A DNA stretch of 64,000 bases from OLB6 sp964620125. Lineage in GTDB: Bacteria > Bacteroidota > Ignavibacteria > Kapaibacteriales > Kapaibacteriaceae. The stretch spans positions 62,001 to 126,000 of the forward strand of contig CAZUGQ010000003.1 in NCBI GenBank assembly GCA_964620125.1. The letters run 5' to 3'. This document shows, piece by piece, positions 52,481 through 61,361 of the stretch (its first letter is position 1; every line of letters begins with the position of its first letter). The position numbers were made by a program, and so were the translations under genes. The notes under the pieces were generated by a model. It had not been told where the DNA came from, searched no databases, and worked only from the letters and a program-made list of their open reading frames with translations.

Positions 52481-53280
52481 TTCAGCAAGAACCGCCACGC
52501 ATCTCCGTGTCTGCACAGGAAACGGTGAAGAACCTTGAGCAAGAGTTTGCATTCTTTGACACGTGGGAAGATCGGTACGCACACATCATTCACATGGCAC
52601 GGCATCTGGAGCCATATCCCGAGGAGCATCGTACAGACGAATACCGGGTTCGCGGCTGTACCTCGCAGGTGTGGTTGTATCCAACATTCGATGGCGCGCG
52701 CTTACATTTTGCTGCCGACAGTGATGCCATCATAGTTAAGGGCCTTGTGGCCATGCTCCTGCGTGTGTATAATCACCGCACCCCTGATGAAGTGTTGGCC
52801 GTTGACCCCGATTTTATCAAGCGGCTAGGACTCGACACGCACCTCTCTCCCAGTCGTGCAAATGGCCTAGTATCCATGATACAGCAGATTCGCAACTACG
52901 CATCTGCAAGTAAACTGCGTGCGGAGAATAGCCCACAAACGATAACTAGCTCCGATTCATCTTCAAGCACGAACCAGCCACCAACACGTGATGCCATTAT
53001 CGAGGCCATGCACACGGTGTTCGACCCCGAAATACCCATCGATATATACGAGCTTGGGCTGATCTATGAGATAACGGTAGACAAGGCCGGTGTTGTAAAC
53101 ATTGTGATGACGCTTACAACGCCGAACTGCCCCAGTGCTCAAACGTTACCGGCAGACGTTGAGCGAGCTGCACGTGCCGTTCCAGGTGTGAAGGATGTGA
53201 ATGTGACCATTACATTCGATCCACCATGGGACAAGACCATGATGTCGGAAGCAGCACTTTTTTCCATTGGACTCTTTTAA
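52477..53280 (+). CDS. SufE-SufT (DUF59/MIP18) fusion protein
   Basis: Residues ~10-145 are SufE, the sulfur acceptor of SufS: FAFFDTWEDRYAHIIHMA and the acceptor Cys in EYRVRGCTSQVWL. After a Ser/Thr-rich linker (~150-170) comes a DUF59/SufT-like domain (~172-267): AMHTVFDPEIPIDIYELGLIY, MTLTTPNCPSAQTLP with its conserved Cys, and FDPPWDKTMMSEAA. DUF59 proteins act late in Fe-S maturation. One uninterrupted frame of 267 aa joins sulfur entry and a maturation factor. The fusion, overlapping ends on one side and 3-bp gap on the other, supports function in the same pathway. Confidence 0.93.
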   Translation: MIQQEPPRISVSAQETVKNLEQEFAFFDTWEDRYAHIIHMARHLEPYPEEHRTDEYRVRGCTSQVWLYPTFDGARLHFAADSDAIIVKGLVAMLLRVYNHRTPDEVLAVDPDFIKRLGLDTHLSPSRANGLVSMIQQIRNYASASKLRAENSPQTITSSDSSSSTNQPPTRDAIIEAMHTVFDPEIPIDIYELGLIYEITVDKAGVVNIVMTLTTPNCPSAQTLPADVERAARAVPGVKDVNVTITFDPPWDKTMMSEAALFSIGLF

Positions 53281-53283
53281 CCG

Positions 53284-54393
53284 GTGGCCGTCACATTCCA
53301 TCCGTTAACCATTGCTGACGTTGTGCGAGAAACGCCCGACGCAATTTCCATTTCTTTTAACGTGCCCGACGATCTGCGGCCCATGTTCCTATACAAGAGT
53401 GGCCAGTACCTAACGGTACGGGTTGTGGTGAACGGCGTGGAACACCGAAGGAATTACTCCCTCTGCAGTTCTCCTGCACACCAGGAGCCCCTTCGCATCG
53501 CCGTAAAACGCGTGCATCAGGGCGCTGTGAGCCAATGGTTGAATGAACATGCCGCACCAGGGATGCCGTTGGAAGTGTACCCTCCGATGGGGAACTTCAC
53601 CAAGGAACTTCATCCCGACAACTCCCGACATTACGTGATGGTGGCAGGGGGCTCTGGTATAACACCCATCCTTAGTTTGCTAAAGTCGGTTCTTCGCATC
53701 GAGCAGAACAGTGTTGTAACCCTCGTATACGCCAATCGCAATGAGGAGAGCATCATTTTCGCTGCTGAACTTGCTCGCTTGGCCCAAACACACCCAGAGA
53801 TCTTGCGTGTGGTGTACGTTCTCGAGGAGGCATCGGCTCACGGACTCGAGCAGTTCATTGGAAGAATGGATGAAGGCGTAACACGGCAGGTAATCAACTC
53901 GGTGGTGCCGTCACTCGAATTGGTAGAGGCTTTTGTGTGTGGCCCACCCGGCATGATGGAGAGCGTTCTTTCCGTCTTTACATCACTTGGTCTAGCACCT
54001 GAGCGCATTCACCGTGAATACTTTACAATTAACAAACACCCGGAACTCACAACCGCGAGCGGAATGGACAGTACAGCAACAGACCTTGAAGAACTACCTG
54101 GAACGGATCAAATTGTTCCTCGCACAGTAACCGTGCGGCTGTATGGTGATGAACACACCTTTGAAGTGCAGCCGGATGAAACGATTCTACTTGCAGCCCA
54201 ACGGGCTAACCTTGACCCCCCATATGCATGCCAGATCGGAGCATGCTGTACGTGCAGAGCAAAGATTGTTCGAGGGCGTGTGAAGATGGATGAACGCGAA
54301 GCCTTGAGCGACGACGAAATCGCCGAAGGATATGCCTTAACCTGTCAGAGCCACCCGCTCACCGACGACGTAATTGCAGATTACGATCAGTAA
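53284..54393 (+). CDS. FAD/NAD(P)H oxidoreductase with C-terminal plant-type [2Fe-2S] ferredoxin domain
   Basis: This 369-aa protein has a ferredoxin-reductase FAD domain (HRRNYSLCSSPAHQEPL), an NAD(P) domain (VMVAGGSGITPILSLLKSVL, CGPPGMMESVLSVF) and a C-terminal ferredoxin (YACQIGACCTCRAKIVRG with a final LTCQSHPL). The order matches PaaE/HmpX-type reductases. The start is GTG at 53284, 3 bp after the sufE-sufT fusion. Its place inside a suf operon suggests it supplies electrons for cluster assembly or is itself a client; this is inference. It could alternatively serve an oxygenase such as the Rieske protein at 39559. Confidence 0.88.
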   Translation: MAVTFHPLTIADVVRETPDAISISFNVPDDLRPMFLYKSGQYLTVRVVVNGVEHRRNYSLCSSPAHQEPLRIAVKRVHQGAVSQWLNEHAAPGMPLEVYPPMGNFTKELHPDNSRHYVMVAGGSGITPILSLLKSVLRIEQNSVVTLVYANRNEESIIFAAELARLAQTHPEILRVVYVLEEASAHGLEQFIGRMDEGVTRQVINSVVPSLELVEAFVCGPPGMMESVLSVFTSLGLAPERIHREYFTINKHPELTTASGMDSTATDLEELPGTDQIVPRTVTVRLYGDEHTFEVQPDETILLAAQRANLDPPYACQIGACCTCRAKIVRGRVKMDEREALSDDEIAEGYALTCQSHPLTDDVIADYDQ

Positions 54394-54427
54394 CCACGAA
54401 ACATGTAGCAGCCACTATCCCATTATC

Positions 54428-54859
54428 ATGATTCGCCTGAGTAAGAAAGTTGAGTATGCGCTTCTTGCCGTGCAACACATGGCATGTAGGCCAGGGTGTG
54501 TTGTGAGCAGCAAAGACATCGCAACCACGTTCAACATCTCCTTGGCCTTAGTGGCCAAGGTACTCCAGGCATTGGTTCATGCTGGTGTTGTTCGCTCGTA
54601 TCACGGTGTGAACGGTGGATACGAATTGGCAATGCCGGCACAGCAGATCAGTGTTGCCGATGTAATGGCTGCTATCGAAGGTTCGGCGGCTGGCATCGTT
54701 GACTGTCAGCATTCGGACCACGAAATTTGTGACGTGCTCCAAACGTGCACGATACGAAAGCCCCTTTCCATTCTTCAGGAAAGGATTACGGCAACCTTTG
54801 CCTCCATGAGTGTGGCGGAGTTGGCCAACCCTTCACTTGTAAACATTTCATTGTCATAA
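54428..54859 (+). CDS. Rrf2/IscR-family transcriptional regulator
   Basis: This 143-aa winged-helix protein starts IRLSKKVEYALLAVQHMA and has the recognition region FNISLALVAKVLQALVHAGVV followed by the wing GVNGGYELAMP. Three cysteines lie in VDCQHSDHEICDVLQTCTIRK, spaced 8 and 6 residues apart; E. coli IscR has three Cys with slightly shorter spacing that bind [2Fe-2S]. It probably senses Fe-S status and controls this operon through the inverted repeat at 47744-47772. ATG at 54428 is used; 18 extra codons upstream are not family-like. Confidence 0.9.
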   Translation: MIRLSKKVEYALLAVQHMACRPGCVVSSKDIATTFNISLALVAKVLQALVHAGVVRSYHGVNGGYELAMPAQQISVADVMAAIEGSAAGIVDCQHSDHEICDVLQTCTIRKPLSILQERITATFASMSVAELANPSLVNISLS

Positions 54860-54868
54860 GGAGTAACA

Positions 54869-55267
54869 ATGTCCGTTACCATGATTGGTGCCGATGCACT
54901 CTCTATCCCAACGGGAATCACCGGCACGGATGCTGCAGACAACATCACCATCACCAGTAAAGCACTGGCTCAAGTACGAGAGATAAAGCAACAGAACAAC
55001 ATTCCCGACACGCACGGTTTGCGCATTGGTGTTAAAGGCGGTGGTTGCAGTGGCATGAGCTACACACTCGGCTTTGATAGCGAGTCGCGTGAACATGACA
55101 TGATTCTTGACGCCGAAGGTGTAAAGGTGTTTATCGACGCCAAAAGCATGTTCTATCTGATGGGTGTAACGCTCGATTACAGCGATGGACTCATGGGAAG
55201 AGGTTTCACCTTCAATAATCCTAATGCTACCAAAACCTGTGGTTGTGGTAGTTCGTTTGGAGTGTAA
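54869..55267 (+). CDS. sufA: A-type Fe-S carrier (SufA/IscA/ErpA family)
   Basis: It receives clusters from SufBCD and delivers them to apoproteins. The three conserved cysteines are visible in IGVKGGGCSGMSYTLGF and TKTCGCGSSF. At 132 aa it has about 25 extra N-terminal residues (SVTMIGADALSIPTG) ahead of the usual ITITSKALAQVREI start of the domain. A purine-rich AAGGAG lies just before the ATG. Last suf gene; a hairpin follows 24 bp after the stop. Confidence 0.93.
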   Translation: MSVTMIGADALSIPTGITGTDAADNITITSKALAQVREIKQQNNIPDTHGLRIGVKGGGCSGMSYTLGFDSESREHDMILDAEGVKVFIDAKSMFYLMGVTLDYSDGLMGRGFTFNNPNATKTCGCGSSFGV

Positions 55268-55290
55268 GTAGCGAACCTGACTTTCACAGA

Positions 55291-55309
55291 GCTTCCCCTG
55301 AAGGGGGCT
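55291..55309 (+). terminator. Hairpin after sufA built around an AGGGGGCT motif
   Basis: AGC-TTCCCC-TGA-AGGGGGCT folds back on itself (imperfect stem); the right arm is one of the over-represented AGGGGGCT words and the left arm is a near inverted copy. No U-run follows. It separates sufA from the superoxide dismutase gene. Confidence 0.4.
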
Positions 55310-55358
55310 TGGTCTGCCAATCTTTCAACACTGATACAAATCAACCACGGGAGTAACG

Positions 55359-55982
55359 ATGAGCTACGAATGGAAGTTCAATGCACGGCCATATACAGAC
55401 GAGGAAGCCAAGGATTTGCTGAAGGATGTTGTCTCGCCCGAAACGTCGGACTGGCACTACAACACCCATCATAAGGGGTACGTCACGTTCCTGAACAAGA
55501 TCGAGGCGGCATTACCAGCAGCAGACAAGTCGGCAGCTAATGGTAACTGGAGCGAATTCGGCGAGCTTAAGCGCAGGCAAACATGGAACCATGCCGGAAC
55601 GGTTCTGCACGACGTATACTGGGAAGTGTTAGGGGGCGATGGTAATGTAGAAGCAGGCCCCGAAATTAAGGCAGCAATCGAAGCGGAGTTTGGCTCTGTG
55701 GACGCGTGGAAAGCAGATTTTAAAGCCACGGCCGTTGCTGCCAAGCTAAGTGGCTGGGGCGTGCTGTGTATAGACAAACTGTACTCTGGTCGTCTACTCA
55801 ACGTGTTGGTTGACGAACATCACTACGGCGCCATTTGGGGGGGGATCCCACTCATCTCCTGTGATGTGTTCGAGCATGCATACTATCACAAGGACGGTCC
55901 TGGTCGGGCCAAGTACATCGAGAATTTTTTGAACAACCTGCACTGGGGTAGAATCAACCAGCGCTATTTGTCGTTCAAGTGA
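55359..55982 (+). CDS. Fe/Mn-family superoxide dismutase
   Basis: Metal ligands appear in the usual places: HYNTHHKGYVTFLN (first His region), TWNHAGTVLHDVYW (second His), and ISCDVFEHAYYHKDGPG (Asp and His). Length 207 aa, cytoplasmic (no signal). It departs from the common form: the C-terminal text reads DVFEHAYYHKDGPGRAKYIENF instead of DVWEHAYYLDYxNxR, so metal choice (Fe or Mn) cannot be assigned. It lies just after the suf genes, fitting a shared oxidative-stress theme; its stop overlaps the next start (GTGA). Confidence 0.9.
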   Translation: MSYEWKFNARPYTDEEAKDLLKDVVSPETSDWHYNTHHKGYVTFLNKIEAALPAADKSAANGNWSEFGELKRRQTWNHAGTVLHDVYWEVLGGDGNVEAGPEIKAAIEAEFGSVDAWKADFKATAVAAKLSGWGVLCIDKLYSGRLLNVLVDEHHYGAIWGGIPLISCDVFEHAYYHKDGPGRAKYIENFLNNLHWGRINQRYLSFK

Positions 55983-56608
55983 GGGTAGGACTCTTCCCCC
56001 TGAATCTGGTGCTGTTCCCAGGAACACGCCTGCCTCTGCACATTTTCGAGCCGCGGTACCGGACACTCATCGCTGAATGTTTGGAACGCGGCTCCCGTTT
56101 TGGCGTGAACCTCATTGAACACGGGCATCTGTTTCCTGTGGGCTGCCTTGCACGAGTGACTACGTTAACTCAGAAGTATTCGGATGGACGGATGGACATC
56201 GTAATCGAAGGCACGGACAGATTCAGATTGCTGAACGTGCATGACGGCGATCATCCATACGTGGAGGGAGATGTAGAAGTCATCGTTGACGAGCCTATTG
56301 CTATCGATCCATCGTTGGTTTCGGACTGCAGTGGACTCTACAATCAGATTATCCAACTCGTCTATGGCAATACCGAGCCGTTGTTTCAACCAGAGGAGTT
56401 GGGTAGTCACAGTCCATCCTTCGTGATGGCACCGAAGAGTGGGCTCACGAATGACCAAAAGCAGAAGCTCCTGGAGGCTGGTTCGGAGAACGAACGTCTT
56501 GAATTGCTCCGTGATCATCTCATGCAGATCGTTCCCACCATCCGTCAAGCTGAGCACGTGCAGCGCATCATTCGTTCTGACGGTTATCTAAAGGCGATTG
56601 AAGAGTGA
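55979..56608 (+). CDS. LON-N (ATP-dependent protease La, N-terminal) domain protein
   Basis: The first ~110 residues match the Lon substrate-binding N domain: LFPLNLVLFPGTRLPLHIFEPRY, RFGVNLIE and DIVIEGTDRFRLLNV. There is no AAA+ or protease domain, so it is a stand-alone LON-substrate-binding protein of unknown target (209 aa). The rest (~115-209) is helical. It starts at GTG 55979 within the sod stop and ends inside the pth GTG start, i.e. a tight three-gene unit. Confidence 0.88.
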   Translation: MRVGLFPLNLVLFPGTRLPLHIFEPRYRTLIAECLERGSRFGVNLIEHGHLFPVGCLARVTTLTQKYSDGRMDIVIEGTDRFRLLNVHDGDHPYVEGDVEVIVDEPIAIDPSLVSDCSGLYNQIIQLVYGNTEPLFQPEELGSHSPSFVMAPKSGLTNDQKQKLLEAGSENERLELLRDHLMQIVPTIRQAEHVQRIIRSDGYLKAIEE

Positions 56609-57150
56609 TCATTGCCGGTCTTGGCAACCCAGGAGAAGAATACGCTGCAACCCGCCATAACGTTGGGTTTATGGTTGTGGACGCATTTGTGAAGAAACAT
56701 GGGGGTGCATGGAAAACGGAATCAGGTCTGTACTCTGAATCCAACCTGCGATATGCAAGCAAGAATGTGAGTGTGATCAAGCCCCTTACCTACATGAACG
56801 AAAGCGGCCGTGCCATCAGGAAGGCCATGGCAGTTCACGGAACTAAACCACAGGATGTGGTGGTGGTGGTAGATGAATTCAATTTCCCGGTAGGCCGAGT
56901 ACATCTCCGATCCGGTGGTAGCGACGGCGGTCATAACGGGGTTGCCAGCGTGATTAAGGAACTGGGGACTCCACACTTCTGGCGACTTCGGCTTGGCATT
57001 GATCGGGATTTTGGTCCTGGTCAGCTCGTGGACTATGTGCTTAGTCCATTCCCGTCTGAAAAGTTGGATGCCGTTCGATCAATGCTGGATACGGCTGTCG
57101 TCACACTTGAAGCCATCGTTCGATTGGGACCAGCCGCTGCACGGACGTAG
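56605..57150 (+). CDS. pth: Peptidyl-tRNA hydrolase
   Basis: Pth frees tRNA from stalled peptidyl-tRNA. Motifs: IIAGLGNPGEEYAATRHNVGF with the catalytic His, KPLTYMNESGRAI, VVVDEFNFPVGRVHLRSGGS and DGGHNGVASVI, then RLRLGIDR. Length 181 aa. Start GTG at 56605 overlaps the preceding stop TGA. It ends a chain of overlapping genes beginning at sod. Confidence 0.95.
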   Translation: MIIAGLGNPGEEYAATRHNVGFMVVDAFVKKHGGAWKTESGLYSESNLRYASKNVSVIKPLTYMNESGRAIRKAMAVHGTKPQDVVVVVDEFNFPVGRVHLRSGGSDGGHNGVASVIKELGTPHFWRLRLGIDRDFGPGQLVDYVLSPFPSEKLDAVRSMLDTAVVTLEAIVRLGPAAART

Positions 57151-57613
57151 CCTCGCAGCCGGACAACCATATACCCGGAATCAGCGAAACGCGGCTCAGG
57201 AAAGTCAGATACCGCTGTTTACGTTTTTGCCACATGCTAGAAGATACTTGAGAAAGACGAATGCAAGTCTGCATGGTTCCTGCGAATAACTGCGTACGTA
57301 GATTAACGATTAAACATGTGGAAAACTACTTGATAGTACGAGTTAATACGTATATTGTCAGTCCGGTAAACCGTCCATAGGGTCGGAATCTTATATCACT
57401 ACAGGAGTATTTACTGGGATTTTGTATCTGTGTTACCACGCAGTTACGGAGTTTCACGTAGGGACTTGTTGTCGCAACTCGTTGCCCTACAACAATTTGC
57501 ATGGTATTACTGAACACTTTTCCATGCGTAGGCTCTAGTTTTGTTGCTGTTAGAGAGTGGGGTGGGACCTTCTCTCAAGCAGCATCGGGACAAGTGCCAC
57601 GTACTATCAAACC
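57151..57613 (+). other. 463-bp intergenic region without recognised gene
   Basis: It is more AT-rich than its surroundings in the centre (57300-57420). I find no tRNA-like fold, no palindromic unit and no reading frame with family features. TATATT at 57351-57356 with an upstream TTGATA is at a poor 15-bp spacing. It probably holds the promoter and leader of the secreted protein at 57614. Confidence 0.5.
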
Positions 57614-60600
57614 ATGACGAGACCAATAGAATGTCTCGCCACAGGACGGCTTCGTAATAGAGCCGCCAGGGCAGTTTTTTTGCTCGTGGCAGCACTTTCG
57701 GCAGTCGTTGCAGCGATACCTATATATACACAGCCGTATACCGATAACGTTGGTATCGGGACTGCATTGCCTGACCCCTCCGCCTTGCTCGAACTGCGCA
57801 GTTCAGAGAAAGGTTTCCTCATCCCGAGAATGACGCAGTTGGAGCGTGATGCCATTCAGCAGCCTGCAACAGGATTGCTCATCTTCAACTCCACTGCCAA
57901 CGCCATTCAGTACAACATCGGTACCAAGTTCTCCCCGGTTTGGGTGAGCATGTTGTACATCAACGTCGACGGGGGATCAAGCTCCGGCGTGTTCTGGTCG
58001 CTTCTTGGCAACGACTCTGTTGATGCCACGAAAAACTTCCTTGGAACGACCAACGACCAGCCGCTCATCTTAAAGACAGATAGTGTTACTCGGATGACGC
58101 TCACAGCTACCGGTGAGATCATCATCGAAGGGCCAACGAGCATCACGGGGCAGCTCGACCTTACGGGCATCACCTCGCCACTTACACTTGATGGCAATGC
58201 CGGCACACCCGGGCAAGTGCTCGTGAGCAACGGTCCTGGAGTAACACCCAGATATACGGATTCGCTCACCCTCAGCCAGCTCGTCACTACGGGTGACGTA
58301 CTGGTCGGTGGTGACCTGGTAGTTAGTGGTAATGCCACATTTGTGGATACAGCCTACTTTGACGTGTTGCCGAGTATTCCCCTGAACTATGGCAACATTC
58401 TGGTTGGTGATTCTACCAACCGAGCTGTTCCGCTGGTGCCCGGCCTTGAGGGCTCGCTCATGCAGATTTCCAGTGGCAGACCGATGTGGATCAAGCCCGA
58501 TGAAGCCGCATACTGGTCCATCACCGGCAATGCTGGCATGGGGTCGGCAAACTTCCTTGGCACCTTGGACGCGTCGGACCTTCAGCTGGCCAGCAACGGA
58601 CAGCTTCGGGCCTCGATTACGGCACTTGGCCAGTTCAACATCCTGATTCCCACGAGCATTACCGGCAGTCTGGATCTCGTTGGTCCAAGCTCGCCGCTCG
58701 TTCTGCAAGGAAATGCTGGCATAGCCGGGCAGGTGCTCGTATCGCAGGGGCCGGGTACGACGCCTATATACTCCGATAGCCTCACCCTCCGATCGCTCAC
58801 TGTTATTGGCCCGGCATTCTTTACCGATACGGTAAACTTTAGCCGACTACCTTCCATCCCGCTCAACAACAACCACTTGTTGGTAGGCAATGCCAATAAT
58901 CTGGCAACCCCCTTTCCTCCAGGCGGCGATAGTACCTTTCTAGCAATCTTCGATGGCAACGTTCAGTGGTTCGATCTTGGACTGTTACTCCGCAATACAG
59001 CCTGGATTGTGGGTGGTAACAGCAGTGTTGGCAGCCCTATCCTGGGTAATCTCGACACAACGGGCATGCGAGACCTTCACCTCTACGCAGGTGGCAAGCC
59101 CCTTCTCACGTTCGATGGCACCAACTACACCGCTGCCTTGGCTGCACCGCTCAACCTGCAGGGTGCAAGCACCTCCTTGTCACTTGACGGTGACCCTGGC
59201 ATTGCCGGACAGGTATTGATCAGTCAGGGGGCTGGGGTTACGCCTCGGTATACGGACTCTCTCGTTCTTAGCTCACTTACCGTTACTGGCCAGAGCCGTT
59301 TCCAGGACACGGCCACGTTCGACGTGTTCCCCGTGTTCCCACTGCTTCATGGCAACATGATTGTAGGAGACAGCACCGGCAAAGCAAGGGTTCTTCCACC
59401 CGGACTCGAAGGCTCGCTCATGCAGGTGTACAATGGGCAACCAACCTGGGTTACTCCCGACGAGGCCAACTACTGGTCACTTGATGGTAATGCCGGTGTG
59501 GGCACATCGGCTTTTCTTGGAACCACCGACGCTAACGACCTTCGCATTGGTACCAGCGGTGCTTTACGTGCCACCTTTACAGCCGGAGGTGTTCTGGACG
59601 TGCAGGTACCTACGACCATCACAGGTTCGTTGAACCTCGTTGGCCCAAACAGCCCCTTGCAGGTTAATGGTGATGCTGGCTTCAGCGGCTGGGTGTTGAT
59701 TAGTCAGGGTATCAACCAAACACCGGCGTATACGGATTCGTTGGTACTGCGTGCAGCCGTGATCAACAGCAGTCTTACGCTTGCCGGTGTCAGTTCGGTG
59801 ATCATGCTGAACGGCGATGCAGGCACGGCCGGACAGATCCTTGTATCGCAAGGACCGTCCGCCACGCCTCGGTACACAGACACTCTCACCCTTAGTTCCC
59901 TTACTGTAACCGGCGAAAGTTTCTTCCAGGATACGGCGCACTTTGCCGTGTTCCCGGATTTTCCGCTTCAGCACGGTTTCTTGATTACAGGCGACAGCAC
60001 TAACAGAGCACGGCAGTTTGCCCCGGGTCTTGAAGGATCGCTTCTGCAGGTGTACAATGGCCAACCAACCTGGGTAAGTCCGGACGAAGCCAACTACTGG
60101 TCTCTTGACGGTAACGCCGGTGTGGGTCCCACGGCCTTCCTGGGCACCACTGATGCCAACGACTTGCGTATCGGTACAAACGGTGCCTTACGAGCAACCT
60201 TTACGGCAACAGGCCTTCTGGATATTCAGGTGCCTACAAGTATCACAGGCTCCCTAAACCTGGCAGGTTCTTCTTCTCCGTTGTTGCTCAACAGTGATGC
60301 GGGGGTATCTGGCTGGGTACTCATCAGTCAGGGGCCTGCACAAACACCAGTATATACAGACTCATTGCTGCTTCGGGCCGTTGTTGTTAACAGTAGTCTC
60401 ACGCTCGACGGTCCGTCTACCGAATTTTTCCTAAACGGTGATGCTGGCGCATCCGGCCAGGTACTCATTTCGCAGGGGCCCGGAGCCACGCCACGATATA
60501 CGGATACATTGTCGCTCGGATCACTCACAGTAACCGGTGAGAGTTACTTCGTAGACACGGCGCACTTCAGCGTATTCCCGGACTTCCCACTCGAGCATGG

Positions 60601-61216
60601 TTATCTCATTGTAGGCGATAGCACCAACACTGCCGTTCCGTTTGCTCCCGGACTTGAAGGTTCACTTCTGCAGGTCTACAACGGTCAGCCCACGTGGGTA
60701 AGCCCCGACGAAGCGCAGTACTGGTCGTTATCCGGCAACGCAGGTGTTGGTCCCGCTGCATTCCTTGGTACCACCGACGCCAATGACCTACGTTTTGGCA
60801 CCAATGGTGGACTGCGAATGACGATCGGTGCCGTTGATGGAGCCGTAACCATTGAGAGTTTATCGGGTGTGCCTTCCACAGCCCCCTTAACAGCAAATGA
60901 TGGATTAGTGATTGCCGATGGATCTGGTACTATTACGAAAAGGGATAAGAGTGTACTTCTGGACCTGCTGGGTATAGCGGCTGGTCGATTCGAGAATACG
61001 GGCGCAACCACGCAATTCAACGTGGTGATCAATATTCCTGGTGGGTTCCAAATGGATCCTGCCGCGAGCATTACCATTACGCCAGAAGCCACGAGCAGTG
61101 TGAGCATCACACCATTTGTGGTCGCGGGCAGCCGCACGCCAACGTCGTTCACCATCAACTTTCCGGGTGGCCTTGATCCGGGAGAAGCCATCAACTGGCT
61201 GGTAAAGAACCCCTGA
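57614..61216 (+). CDS. Large repetitive secreted protein (tail-fibre-like repeats, 1,200 aa)
   Basis: ATG at 57614 begins a signal-like N-terminus (RAARAVFLLVAALSAVVAAI). The sequence then has an NVGIGTALPDPSALLELRS segment typical of Bacteroidota fibre-like proteins, and four to five long repeats of roughly 160-200 residues. Each carries SITGSLxLxGxxSPL, a GxxGQVLxSQGPGxTPxYTDSL turn, LPSIPL/FPDFPL, a GDSTN turn, GLEGSLxQVYNGQPTWVxPDEANYW, then SLDGNAGVGPxAFLGTTDANDLRIGTNG. The final ~75 residues (AGRFENTGATTQFNV ... INWLVKNP) resemble the ends of the next two proteins. There is no type-A sorting domain, so the export route is unclear. A surface fibre or adhesin is likely but unproven. Confidence 0.75.
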   Translation: MTRPIECLATGRLRNRAARAVFLLVAALSAVVAAIPIYTQPYTDNVGIGTALPDPSALLELRSSEKGFLIPRMTQLERDAIQQPATGLLIFNSTANAIQYNIGTKFSPVWVSMLYINVDGGSSSGVFWSLLGNDSVDATKNFLGTTNDQPLILKTDSVTRMTLTATGEIIIEGPTSITGQLDLTGITSPLTLDGNAGTPGQVLVSNGPGVTPRYTDSLTLSQLVTTGDVLVGGDLVVSGNATFVDTAYFDVLPSIPLNYGNILVGDSTNRAVPLVPGLEGSLMQISSGRPMWIKPDEAAYWSITGNAGMGSANFLGTLDASDLQLASNGQLRASITALGQFNILIPTSITGSLDLVGPSSPLVLQGNAGIAGQVLVSQGPGTTPIYSDSLTLRSLTVIGPAFFTDTVNFSRLPSIPLNNNHLLVGNANNLATPFPPGGDSTFLAIFDGNVQWFDLGLLLRNTAWIVGGNSSVGSPILGNLDTTGMRDLHLYAGGKPLLTFDGTNYTAALAAPLNLQGASTSLSLDGDPGIAGQVLISQGAGVTPRYTDSLVLSSLTVTGQSRFQDTATFDVFPVFPLLHGNMIVGDSTGKARVLPPGLEGSLMQVYNGQPTWVTPDEANYWSLDGNAGVGTSAFLGTTDANDLRIGTSGALRATFTAGGVLDVQVPTTITGSLNLVGPNSPLQVNGDAGFSGWVLISQGINQTPAYTDSLVLRAAVINSSLTLAGVSSVIMLNGDAGTAGQILVSQGPSATPRYTDTLTLSSLTVTGESFFQDTAHFAVFPDFPLQHGFLITGDSTNRARQFAPGLEGSLLQVYNGQPTWVSPDEANYWSLDGNAGVGPTAFLGTTDANDLRIGTNGALRATFTATGLLDIQVPTSITGSLNLAGSSSPLLLNSDAGVSGWVLISQGPAQTPVYTDSLLLRAVVVNSSLTLDGPSTEFFLNGDAGASGQVLISQGPGATPRYTDTLSLGSLTVTGESYFVDTAHFSVFPDFPLEHGYLIVGDSTNTAVPFAPGLEGSLLQVYNGQPTWVSPDEAQYWSLSGNAGVGPAAFLGTTDANDLRFGTNGGLRMTIGAVDGAVTIESLSGVPSTAPLTANDGLVIADGSGTITKRDKSVLLDLLGIAAGRFENTGATTQFNVVINIPGGFQMDPAASITITPEATSSVSITPFVVAGSRTPTSFTINFPGGLDPGEAINWLVKNP

Positions 61217-61361
61217 TCCGTTCACTTTTCGACTGACCTCGATGAACGCAAACCAATCAACCTCACTGACCTCATTTCTTCACACAACGGGAGTGCTTAC
61301 CATGAAAACAAACAAGGGTAAAGAACCCATCATTTCTATCCACAATACATGGAGAACATCC

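Noticed and set aside
57330..57356. Sigma70 promoter TTGATA / TATATT before the fibre-like protein gene
   Set aside because: The spacer is only 15 bp and the site is about 260 bp upstream of the start; the evidence is too weak to list.
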